The position numbers and the translations under genes were made by a program. The notes under the pieces are model-generated. The model had not been told where the DNA came from and ran no database searches. It saw only the letters and a list, made by a program, of their open reading frames with translations. 64,000 nt of DNA from positions 255,233,863 to 255,297,862 of the forward strand of contig CP136064.1 in assembly GCA_032622095.1 (NCBI GenBank), given 5' to 3'. Of the stretch, positions 53,631-64,000 are shown in pieces; within the stretch, counting starts at the first letter, position 1; each line of letters starts with the position of its first letter. The DNA is from Siphonodentalium dalli. Lineage: Eukaryota > Mollusca > Scaphopoda > Gadilida > Siphonodentaliidae.

Positions 53631-54470
53631 AAAATGTTTGTTTTAAAAGCACCCCTTTTAATTAGTCTTCTCTTACCTTATATATTAAGTGCCGTTCAGT
53701 TGTCAAAACATCGTGTCATTCTTTACTCCAGTCCACGCATTGACATAATTAATGAATAAACACATGTTTTGTTGGTCAAAATCTTTAATAATATATCATC
53801 AAAGAACATCAAAGAACATAATCACTATTAACAATTTCTGGACAACCCGCCCTTATTTATCGGGACAATCGGTCGGGAAGATTCGACCCAGGGCAGATTC
53901 GGCAGGGAAGATTCGGCCCATGGTTTGGACCGAATCTTCTCACCAAATTTTTTTTTTTATCAGTAGTATATTTATATATTTTTCTTTTGTATGTTATTTT
54001 ATTATTATAATAAAGCATTTGAAATGTTGATTAAAGTGTATACAAGGGATTCATTGTTCTAGTTTATATTATATATCTTGATCTTATGATTTGATTTAAT
54101 ATTCTTACCTGTGAGAAAGTTGACAAATAAAGTTGTACATATACCGGTATGTTTCGATATAGACAGGTACATGTATCTACCTTGGATAGTTTATACCATC
54201 CCCATTGTCATCAAAAGACCGATCCCACGTAAAGGGCAATTAGCATAAAAGGCCGCCCAATGGTATCTGGAGAAGTCGGCCCCGCGCGAAGTCGACCAAT
54301 TAACACCCACGCTACCAAACTCCAGGCGTAGGTTATTTCCCATCGCTCCGCTGAGATACCACTGCCATAGGGACATCAATTAATTGGTCAGGAATTCTTA
54401 CGTGTTTTTAGTTCTTTTAAAACAAATTTGGTGGTCAAGACAAGATAATAGGTGACTAAATACAGTTGTC

Positions 54471-57400
54471 ACCTGATAAAGCGTCAGTTTTCAGGAGACA
54501 CATATCAGTATGGTGATACTGTAGCTGATAGTAATACTCGGCAACCACAGATTCTATCCACCAAATTCCATCAAAATCTGCACCAAAAACAATTTGAGAT
54601 ACATACCAACACGCCCGTTCTCGCAAACCGGAAGTGAAATCCGTTAACTATATATATCATTAGAGAGCGCAGAGTTTGCTGCACATCATGCAAAAAGTCC
54701 CAACTCGATATCTCAAGCCCTTCTGAATTGCATATAAAGAGCGTTGTTTTATCCTTGGACCTGTAGCGAACTTTTAAACCGGAAGTGCGAACCCTATCAT
54801 TTTTCGGTGGTACATAACACACATAAATGCGCAAATAACGAAAAAAGTCCGAACTCGATATCTCACGCCGTTTCGGAGGAGATACTGGAACAACAATAAA
54901 ACAGATAAAGAGCGTTGTTTCCAAAGGTCAAGGTCACACGAAATTCCCTATTTGTGCATCGACTGTGTATACGCAATGCCCATGGAGGTACGGAATTTCA
55001 AATCAATTGGCCAAGCCGTTTCGACGACAAAAGTAATCAAACATCGATTTTGAAATTTTTCAAGGCATTTTAGGGGCACGAAAACCCCATAAAAAACAGG
55101 TTTTTAAACAGCCATAACTCTCGAAGTTTATGTCCGATTTTTTAAATTCGAGTTGCATAGTAATCAGTGGCAAATACTGATGACGTCCTCCAAATTTCAT
55201 CAAAATCTGCGCCAAAATAGTTTTGAGATACATACCCACACGCCCGTTATCCCAAACCGGAAGTGCAATCCATTAACTATATATATCGCTATAGAGCGCA
55301 GAGTTTGCTGCACATGATACAAAAAGTCCCAACTCAATAGCTCGAGCCATTATGGATTCCTTATAAAGAACGTTCTTTTAACCTTCGACCAGTAGCGAAC
55401 TTTTAAACCGGAAGTGCGAACCCTCTCATTTTTCGGCGGTTCATAACACACATACATGCGCAAATCATGAAAAAAGTCCGAACTCGATAGCTCAGGCCGT
55501 TTAGGAGGAGATACGATAACAACAATAAAACCGATAAAGAGCGTTGTTTCCAAAGGTCAAGGTCAGACAAAATTACCTATTTGTACATCGACTTCATATA
55601 CTCAATGACTATGCAGGTACTAAATTTCAAATTAATCGGTCAAGCCATTTCGACGATATAAGAATTCAAACATCGATTTTGCAAGTTACTTTTATGTCGC
55701 GAAAAACCCCCAAAAATCAACAAAATGGCGATAACTCCGAAGGTCATGGTCGTACGAAATTCTCAATAGGCTATTTAGCGAGATCTTCCAAGGTTTTATT
55801 CTGAAGAAAAAAACCGCAGGCGATACTTCCATGTTGCCAATGACGGGAACTTGTGTCGTCCGTTAACGAGTTAGTTGTCAGCAGACACATGCGAGTATTG
55901 TGATACTATATACCATAGTACTAGTCACCAACCACAGTATTTTATCCACCAAATTTCATCAAATTCTGCACCCACTCGCCAGTTCTCCCAAACCGGAAGT
56001 CAAATCAGTACCCTATATATAAAACTGCGAATGCTCAATGGCTATGCAGGTACAACATTTCAAATCAATTGGCCACGCCGTTTCGACGGTATAAGAAACT
56101 AAGCATCGATATTGAAATTTTACAATTCATTCTAGGGGTCCGAAAACCCCATACAAATCAGGATTATAAGCAGCCATAACTCGAGAAGTTTAAGTCCGAT
56201 TTGAAAAATCTGAGCGGGGTAGTGGTCAACGAAAACTAAAGATTATGTCCACCAAATTTCATCAAAATCTGAGCCAAAAATAGTTTTGAGATACATACCC
56301 ACACGCCCGTTATCCCGAAACGGAAGTAGAACCGTTAACTATATATACCATTAGAGAGCGCAGAGTTTGCTGCAGATCATACAAAAAGTCCAAACTCAAT
56401 ATCTCAAACTATTCTGGATTCCCTATAAAGAGCGTTCTTTTATCCATCGATCAGTAGCGAACTTTTAAACCGGAAGTGCGAACCCTATCATTTTTCGGTG
56501 GTTCATAACACACATATATGCGCAAATAATGAAAAAAGTCCGAATCCGATATCTCAAGCCGTTTAGGAGGAGATCTCTTCACAACAATAAAACCGATAAA
56601 GAGCGTTGTACCAAAAGGTCAAGGTCAGACGAAATTCCCTATTAGTTCATCGACTGCCAATGCGCAATGGCTAAGAATGTTCCGAATTTCAAATCAATCG
56701 GACAAGCCGTTTCGGCGATATAAGAAATCAAACCTCGATTTTGCAAGTCATTTTAGTTGCGCGAAGACCCCCCAAAAATCAACAAAATGTCGATAACTCT
56801 GAAGGTCAAGGTCGCGGAAATAAACCAGGTTTTTAAACAGCCATAACTCTCGAAGTTTATGTCCGATTTTAAAAATTCGAGTTGCATAGCAATCAGTGGC
56901 ATCTACTGATGACGTCTACCAAATGTCATCAAAATATGCGCTAAAATAGTTTTGAGATACATACCCACACGCCCGTTCTCCCGAACCGGAAGTGATATCC
57001 GTTAACTAAATATATCGTTCGATAGCGCAGAGTTTGCTGCACATAATGCAAAAAGTCCCAACTCAATATCTCAAGCCGTTCTAGATTCCCTATAAAGAGC
57101 GTTGTTTTAACCTTCGACCAGTAGCGAACTTTTAAACCGGAAGTGTGAACCCTATAATTTTTCGGCGGTTCATAACACACATACATGCGCAAATAACAAA
57201 AAAAGTCCGAAATCGATATCTCAAGCCGTTTCGGAGGAGATATGTGCACAACAATAAAACAGATAGAGAGCGTTGTTTCCAAAGTTCAAGGTCACATGGA
57301 ATTCCCTATTTGTGCCTCGACTTCGTATACTCAATGGCTATGCAGGTACCAAATTTCAAATCAATCGGTCAAGCCGTTTCGACGATATAAGAATTCAAAC

Positions 57401-57673
57401 ATCGATTTTGCAAGTTACTTTTGTGTCGCGAAAACCCCCCAAATATCAACAAAATGGCGATAACTCCGAAGGTCAAGGTCGTACGAAATTCTCAATAGGC
57501 TATTTAGCGAGATCTTCCAAGGTTTTATACTGAAGAAAAAAACCGCAGGTGAATCGGTTCAGCCGTTCCCGAGATATAAGGGTGTTATTGGAATAATAAG
57601 AAGAAGAAAAATAATAATAAAAGCCAGAAGAATTACAATATACTTCCATGTTAAAACATGGAAGTATAACTAG
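54471..57673 (+). mobile_element. Second array of ~630-bp repeats with Helitron-like 3' end
   Basis: Same family as 10690-16065; markers near 54829, 55456, 56518 and 57184. It ends with a GAA-rich tract (57597-57625), the perfect hairpin ATACTTCCATGT/ACATGGAAGTAT (57640-57667) and CTAG at 57670-57673. Unlike 12886, the DNA after CTAG is not another repeat unit but a different palindrome (ACTTCCAATTGGAAGT, 57684-57699). Confidence 0.75.
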
Positions 57674-60600
57674 AAATTTTAAACTTCCAATTGGAAGTTT
57701 GATACTTCCATATAATTAACATATATATTCCGACCCAAACCCCTCCTCAATCATCATCTTCCCCATAACCAAACCGTAACCAGATCCATACCCATGTGCA
57801 ACCCATACTATATCCTGAAGTCAAAAGTTTTCCCATAAGCATAACCGTGCCCTAGCCATAACTATAATTCTAACTATATATATAACACTAACCAACCCTT
57901 ACCCATCCTTTAGCCCCGACTATAGTCACTATACCAATAACCTTATTCGTGGTTATAACCCTGATCCAAGCACTAAGACTATGCATAACTTTAAGCCTAT
58001 TCACAAACCTGACATAATACTAACCATAAAACTAACTTAAACTCAAACCCTAAATCTTTCTCCAATGGTTACCTTGGTCAAGTTACCCATGTGTCCATTT
58101 GTACTAACGGAGACGAATCACACATATTCTATGAGACACCTCGGGGAAGCTGCCAATTTATCCATCCATATATTCTAAGCTGGCGATAACAATCTGTATT
58201 GCTAATGATTAGTGCTGCTTAGGTCATCTGAGGACAGATCCACGGCACCTGCCCCTAGCAATAGCATGGTCAAGTTACCCATTGTAGCAATTTCCCAACA
58301 TATCTTCTAAGCTGATAATAAACGGTATTTAATGTTTATCTTTGTTTATAGCATTTATTTGTTTGTTGCACTTTGAGTAATTTGATAGCATTTCCCTGGT
58401 CAATTTAAACATGTGTATAATTTTCAGTTCCGGTGGTCCAGTCATTTTAGGTATGTAATTATGTTATTAAGGTATTCATGAATGCCAATTTAAATCATCT
58501 GACATATGTACCCATCCGAAGACACTCCACGTGACAATGTACCATGTGTACTACAAGTCCTGCAATAAAAATGTTTATACCACGATCACATATTCTACTA
58601 TATTATTATTGCTCATTGTGAAACAAAAATAGTTAATTGTCACTGTAGGTATTAAGGCTCATTGTAGGTTGAAATGTTTCCCATACATTTTGAACGGTAA
58701 AGTGATATACCTACAGTATGGACTAAAATGCTATTGACCTCCTGGAAAAATATACACGATGATATGTTAATAAACAAAACGATTGTTATTCTTTCATAAA
58801 TCTGTGCTATTATGTGACCAATACAATGTTATAAATTTCAACAGCTTTTTAAAACTTTGCCAGGTAATGTTCACAAATTTCTTTGATGTTTCAAGTTCTA
58901 ACTTATTATTATTCTAATCAGTAGGATCATGGTATGAACAAAAACACATGTAGTGTTTCTGAATACCTATTTACACCACAAGTGGGATTGATGATTTTTC
59001 ACAGTTTATAAAAATCGTGGTGTACATTTGGTATTCAGAAACACTACATATGTAGGCTACCCTTCTACTATAAATTACAACACAATTTTATGCAAATAGC
59101 CAGAGTCTGCGCTTTATTGTGCAAAGTCAGGGAAGAGGCATATCACAAACAGCTGGTATTATTCCTGCATTAAAACAGAGATGAAACCCTTTCTTTGGGG
59201 AAAAACACTCTGAAAGCATGAAACAATACCTCACACATGACATGGATATAACATGAATCAATTTGTATCATGACAAAATAATATAATATAGAATGTATTA
59301 CTTGTTTGGTTCTGTTTTGGCCAATATTGTATACTATACTATTTGTATAATATATTTGTTGTGGAACCATGCGCTGAAAGCAAACTGGCTAAAGTGATCT
59401 ATTTGATTCATAACGCCCAAGGCGTAAACTCATTTCAATTGTAATACTGCTCACTCATAATTATCCTTGATAAATTGGGCAGTCACCAAACGAGCGCTGA
59501 ACACATTTCAGTGACCATTCAATTGTAATCACTCGTATCCATATCGACAAAAGTTATGATACTTTTCATCAAAACTTACAAAATTATTATTCTATGCAAC
59601 TTAGCCAGTACATAAGTTTCAGATAGTAGCTATCCAAACTATGAAAGTGAGAGTTTATAAGATTATACTAGAGATGTAACAATAGGCTCCTAGCTGTGTT
59701 TACAATGTGAATCATAAAAAAATTAAATCACCAACCTGAATGTGCATTTATAATTCTAAATATGACAGGAGTATTACCAATTTTTTTAGTGTTGTTTAAT
59801 GAAGATCGAATTTCCATCCACACTCAGCAATATTTTTGCTGCAATGCCATTATCCTATTGGAAAACCCAAGATATTTGAAACCAGTCTAGTTGAAACAAG
59901 ACCAAGATTTCCTTTCAATCAAGTCATGGTCCCATTGAAATGACTGGCAGAGTCAGCACATCAAATATGTTGCTTTGACCAATCAATAGCTTCCTGCAAA
60001 AGCAATTGATATAAAAACTTTTTTCACTCATTCACAAAAGCTTTCTTTTGCCATGCAGTCTTTTACTGCGGTCTCACCTACATGTAGTTACTGCAAACAC
60101 ATGCTAAGTCGCATGTGTGGGTTCAAAAACCAGCAAATATCATAACTTGAGAATGATATTATGAACAACAGATATGGGCTTTCTTGCAAGTCTATCAAAA
60201 CAGCGAACAGTGCTTTATTTGGAAACATGAATATTTATGAGCTGTTGTGAGTTAGCACCGGAGTCTCTAGACCTAGTGTTGACTGCAATGAAATATTCGT
60301 CTAGCTTCAAAAAGACTGTTTAGAAACTAATTGCCAAGTACAGTAGTAAAAAAATTATATGGACATGACTACATACATGAATATGAAACATCAGAATGAT
60401 ATAACTATTCAATGAAATATAACTACTAGTAAATCCATTTGTCCACTTAAGCATGTTCCTTGAATTTTGAAGTTGATAGTTATTGTCTGGAAAACTGAGA
60501 ATCTTGTCCATGGGATATCCTCTGCTTCATCCAAAACACTCCTCAAAACATACCTGTAACAAATTCAAGGTTCATGATTTATTAGAACATTATGATGCTT

Positions 60601-61826
60601 TCTGTATATAAAATAATTTACATCTTCAGAATAAATATAGCAGATGTCATTTGTAAGACCACTCCAAAGATTAGAAATTATGTCCACTGTTCATCAACTT
60701 GAATCTATAATGCTGAATTCACAGTAGGAAGAAACAGATGGGCTGAGGATCACATTGGCGGAGTTCAGTGAAATGACTTTTTTCACGATTCAGTGAATTC
60801 TCCAACTTGTTCATTGCTAAATTGAGGAAATTGATAGTTACCTCTGATTTTGTCCTACCAATGACTGAATGGGAATATGTCTTGTGTACAATACAGCCCC
60901 ATACAGAATAATAATTGTATGTTTTTTAACTGAATAACAGAACCATTGTCTATACAATGGGTTGGATAGGAATTTCATGTTTCAAAGCAAATAAAAGGTC
61001 AGCCGACAACAGTGTCCCCCGAAAACGTAGCAAGTCGATGCCGCTTTGTTAAAGAAATGAAAAAAAATGTTGAAATGTTTGAAGACGAAAGGGTTAATAA
61101 TTCCGTAAATAAATTTTTTTTCCGTCATCTATATACATGTTGTGATACTCAAGAGATAATATGGTCAATATTTTGTTGAACAAAATGTTGATAAATAACA
61201 TGTTTTGGGAAATATGATACCATAGTTGACAGTGGTTAGCATTATTTTGTTGCAGTTGATCAACTGTGATAATTGTGATATTTTGAAGAAATTGTGTTGT
61301 TGCAATGATATTCATAGGAAATTGTTCAAATTAAATAGCACTCATCTAGAGGTGATCTCTAAACATGTCTATTAAAACTTTCAAAAACATTTTTTTTCTA
61401 ATAATTGTAGGCTGGACGACATACTAGTACCAATGGATTAAATTGTGAACCCTAAAACAAAATTTGATAGTTCCAACATAGAGGCGGAATATCAACTTGA
61501 ATATGAAATTTGGTGATGATCGGTAAAGGATGTGGCCTGTAGAGTGTGCCAAAGGATTTAGTCATGCAAAGAGTAAAATCTATATTTAAACTAAGTCCTA
61601 TTACTCAACATGGGTCATAACACTGGAAAAAAAAATCAATGTATGCAACCTACTGTTTGTGAAAAATACGACAAATAATGACTAAGATATAAAGCTTCAA
61701 AGTTATGGATGGACGGACAGTCAAGAGCCAATTTTTACATCCCCAGCAAAACTGGTAATAGGAAACTGAATATTACACGCTCATATGAAATGAAAGAAAA
61801 TGCAAAACAGTAATCTTTGTACTCAC
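57674..61826. other. Low-repeat region without a supported gene
   Basis: 57740-58060 is rich in CCATAACC/CTAACC-like words but not a telomere array. 61495-61590 is a fragment of the AAAGGATTTAGTCATGCAAAG repeat family known from 35644-37464, followed by GGATGGACGGACAG near 61710. The other reading frames are short and uncharacteristic. Downstream exons of the receptor-kinase gene would be expected here, but I could not identify any. Confidence 0.4.
58948..59049. mobile_element. 102-bp palindromic MITE
   Basis: ATGTAGTGTTTCTGAATACC at the left is the exact reverse complement of the right end; a second inner pair is TTACACCAC/GTGGTGTA. No target duplication beyond a possible TA. Confidence 0.7.
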
Positions 61827-62002
61827 CTTTGACATTGCATCTTAGCCCGATGTGTCATGGCACCAAACTGAAGAAATAAACATCTGATTGCTTGTAAGCA
61901 CCAAAATGAAGCTTGTTTATGTAGTCATTGATTATTTCTGGGGCCATAAATCTCTTGCTCCCCTGCCTTGAAGTTGATGTGATGTCAATTTCATTGGTAT
62001 TA
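61827..62002 (-). pseudogene. BMP/TGF-beta type I receptor kinase exon with premature stop
   Basis: The acceptor TTGATTTCAG and donor GTGAGT bracket 176 bp on the minus strand. The frame reads TNEIDI, then RQGSKRFMAPEIINDYINK, LHFGAYKQSDVY and FFSLV. This is the activation-segment end and APE motif of a receptor Ser/Thr kinase (subdomains VIII-IX), closest by eye to BMP type I receptors in the TNE-D block and the GxKRxMAPE motif. The next codons align without gaps as P-stop-H-I-G-L-R-C-N-V-K-G, with TGA where the family has the invariant Trp of WE(M/I)xRRC. So the exon length is kept but a nonsense change (TGG to TGA) is present. It could be a decayed paralogue, an exon captured by a mobile element, or a sequencing error. 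No neighbouring kinase exon is visible in the window; upstream exons could lie beyond 64000. Confidence 0.75.
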
Positions 62003-64000
62003 CTGAAATCAAAAAGTATAACAGGCTTGTTATGATTCAGAAGTAAATCTCAATTATGTTTTTGAAATGTCTGTGAAAACACCCTTAATAATTGCAAATT
62101 CATGATATAAAAATGTTGCACATATTCATGGCATCAGTAATGTTTTGAAGTTTTAGGTACCTACAATACAAATTGTAACATAAATTGGTATTCACAGTGC
62201 ATATTTAATCGAACTATCCTGCCCAGAAAGGGTCAATAACTCTAAAATAAAAAAAGGATGGGGAATAGTTTCTATAGTCCTCCCCCCCGAACTTTGAAGA
62301 AGTCAGGGAACATTGAGATGAACAAGTGCAACATCAAGTGTGGCATACAGTATGCGCCTGATGCTCATTTTAGACAGTGGAAATTCAAAATATTTGTATA
62401 GATAGAAACTTTTCTAAATCCATAAAGTGGGGTGTGTATCCTTTCTTCCTAAACTGGGATAACAACACACTAAAGCCCAACAAAATCTAATAATCAATGC
62501 CCAAGTTTACAAAGCTAAATTTTCATACAAACACAAAATTCAGAAATTCCCAAGTCAAACAAAGGCTGTAACTCTGGTGAAAATGAATGGACTGTAAGTC
62601 GATATCCGTTCCCTCTAACTAAACAATCACCATAACAAAGCACAACTGATTCCGATTATACATGCCCGAGTTAAAAATCTGAAATGTTCTTCGTTCACAA
62701 AATCCAAGAATGTCCAAAATCAAACAAGGGCCATAACTCGGCTTTAAATCTATGGACAAAAGATGTGTTTCACTCAACATGTGTTATCAATATGCCAAAA
62801 AACAAAAAAATCAGATAATTGACACCTGAGCTACAAAGTGCTATGTTCCGACGACATAAGGACAGACGGGGGAAGATATCCTGGGGGGGAAGATGACGTG
62901 TTACACCGGTACTAGTAACTGGAATAAGGAGGGATGGATGGCTGGACAGATAGATGAAGCGATATATATTATATCCCAAATTTGTCTCATGATGGTTAAA
63001 ACATACATGTAATTATGGATTACTGGGCTTGGCTCTCTGTGTAATTAAGGCTTTAAAATCAACATATTGGAATAAAATTTGATTAACACATTGAAAGTTG
63101 GGAGTATTCAGGTAATGAGCCCACATGATGTTCACCAAATGAATGAATGGGATTCATATAACTATTGATCAGTGAGTATCATATCCATTGACATGTAATG
63201 AGATCAATCGTACCATTTTTGCCAGGCAAGACAGACATCTGCATGTCAGTCTCTCATTGAGGAATGCCTTGTCTTCAGAATTAGGCCAAGAACATCAGTG
63301 AGGGTGTACATTGTTTGATAGTCACCAATATTTCAGGCTCCAACACTATCATAGTTGATTCTTTTGGAGAGTTGGCATAAAGTTCTGGTACATAGGTTGT
63401 AGTTCCCCATGTTTCGTCAATAACACCAATTTGTACACACGAACACATAAAATAATCAAGAGGTCAATTATAACACAAGGTGGTTTAAAAATTGAAAAGT
63501 ATGGAGCATGATGTGATTTGAGAACTACCAGCCTACAGAATAATAACATCAGACACAATATATATTTTTTCAAGAGGCTACAAATGCCTAGTTTGATAGC
63601 ACAAGATTAGTTGTTTTATGGAATATAAGCAAGTTCTTGAATATACACCCTTTAAATTTCGACAGTGATAAATTTGATTATTCGTGATTTTGGTGACAAG
63701 TATTTTTTTAATAAAAAAAAGTCGATCCTGAATGTGATGTGGTAATCTAAAAGAATTAAATTTCACATTCTAATAGCATAACAATTCTGATTGACCATGG
63801 GAGCTCACTGCAAAATAAGCATGTGCCAAGAAGTTGTATCAAATGTTGTCAGAAAGCTGGGGACAGATATTGAGAAAATCCTGGGAAATATTAAATGTAT
63901 GACAAGATCAATCAATCAATTGATGTTCTACAAAAAGTGCATATATTTTAGATATAAATCATTATCTAAAAGAAATATTATACTGACCAAAAAAGCCATG
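62003..64000. other. Low-repeat region, degenerate tandem-repeat element
   Basis: 62230-62960 holds diverged units (AATAACTCT, GGCTGTAACTCTGG, GCCATAACTCGG) followed by GATGGATGGCTGGACAGATAG, a decayed relative of the tandem-repeat elements. The rest, to 64000, shows no supported gene. Confidence 0.4.

Larger units (their letters stand above)
52047..53864. other. ~1.8 kb segment unique to copy B carrying a small gene
   Basis: Copy A has about 25 bp here (a small palindrome GATTGTACC...GGTACAATC). Tandem GACAACCCGCCC motifs lie at 52404-52452 and one at 53842-53853. No terminal inverted repeat or target duplication could be fixed. The segment holds a complete terminal exon (53016-53630), an exon-like downstream piece (52749-52901) and a partial duplicate (52187-52444), all on the minus strand. 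Confidence 0.6.
42517..54470. repeat. Segmental duplication, copy B
   Basis: Collinear with 1-10105 but expanded by at least seven insertions, described separately. Because copy A preserves the uninterrupted sequence at each site, insertion boundaries and target duplications can be read directly. Both copies are followed by the ~630-bp repeat array; B enters it at 54471, inside what is a foldback element in A. Confidence 0.9.

Noticed and set aside
57740-58060. Telomere-like CCATAACC/CTAACC words
   Set aside because: Words are irregular and interspersed; no tandem TTAGGG/CCCTAA array exists.
60320-60551. Possible last exon of the receptor-kinase gene (acceptor TTGTTACAG at about 60551)
   Set aside because: In the phase required by the 61827-62002 exon it meets a stop at the fourth codon; the open frame does not resemble a kinase C-lobe.

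Overview
The window is animal nuclear DNA, about 64% AT, built almost entirely of mobile elements. The mix points to a mollusc, most likely a bivalve: tandem-repeat elements ending in hairpins that resemble the bivalve 'Pearl'/Helentron-derived class, many hAT elements with 8-bp target duplications, a Mutator-like transposase relic and one exon of a TGF-beta/BMP type I receptor kinase. The species is inferred, not proved. I see no rRNA, tRNA, CRISPR or prokaryotic operon.

Layout. 1-10105 and 42517-54470 are two direct copies (A and B) of one ancestral segment of roughly 4.5 kb. Comparing them gives clean empty sites for later insertions: a canonical Helitron (43017-44199), hAT elements (45086-45975, 46453-46827, 47053-47683, 48802-49701, 50298-51367) and a segment with a small coiled-coil gene (about 52047-53864) in B, and a 5.5 kb nest of inverted-repeat elements carrying a PHD-finger relic (3787-9257) in A. 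After each copy comes an array of roughly 630-bp repeats (10690-16065 and 54471-57673) that ends like a Helitron, with a perfect hairpin followed by CTAG.

17650-18957 is a broken Mutator-like transposase. 19040-24030 holds two copies of a hairpin-ended element plus flank, the second broken by a hAT element and by a tandem-repeat element. 24030-25640 may contain host exons.

The main find is on the minus strand at 26434-34521: one uninterrupted reading frame of 2695 codons for an autonomous Helitron of the Helentron type. It joins two different cysteine-protease (deubiquitinase-like) domains, a Cys-rich region, an HUH Rep nuclease with two tyrosines, a PIF1-family helicase and a C-terminal endonuclease/exonuclease/phosphatase domain. 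It begins directly after a splice-acceptor-like tract and ends inside a perfect donor, so it may be one giant exon. Non-autonomous, hairpin-ended tandem-repeat elements lie on both sides (25736-26307, 34541-38620, 39480-41047) and are plausible dependants of this kind of enzyme.

57674-64000 is the least repetitive part. Its one convincing host-gene signal is a 176-bp receptor-kinase exon (61827-62002, minus strand) with a stop at a conserved tryptophan.
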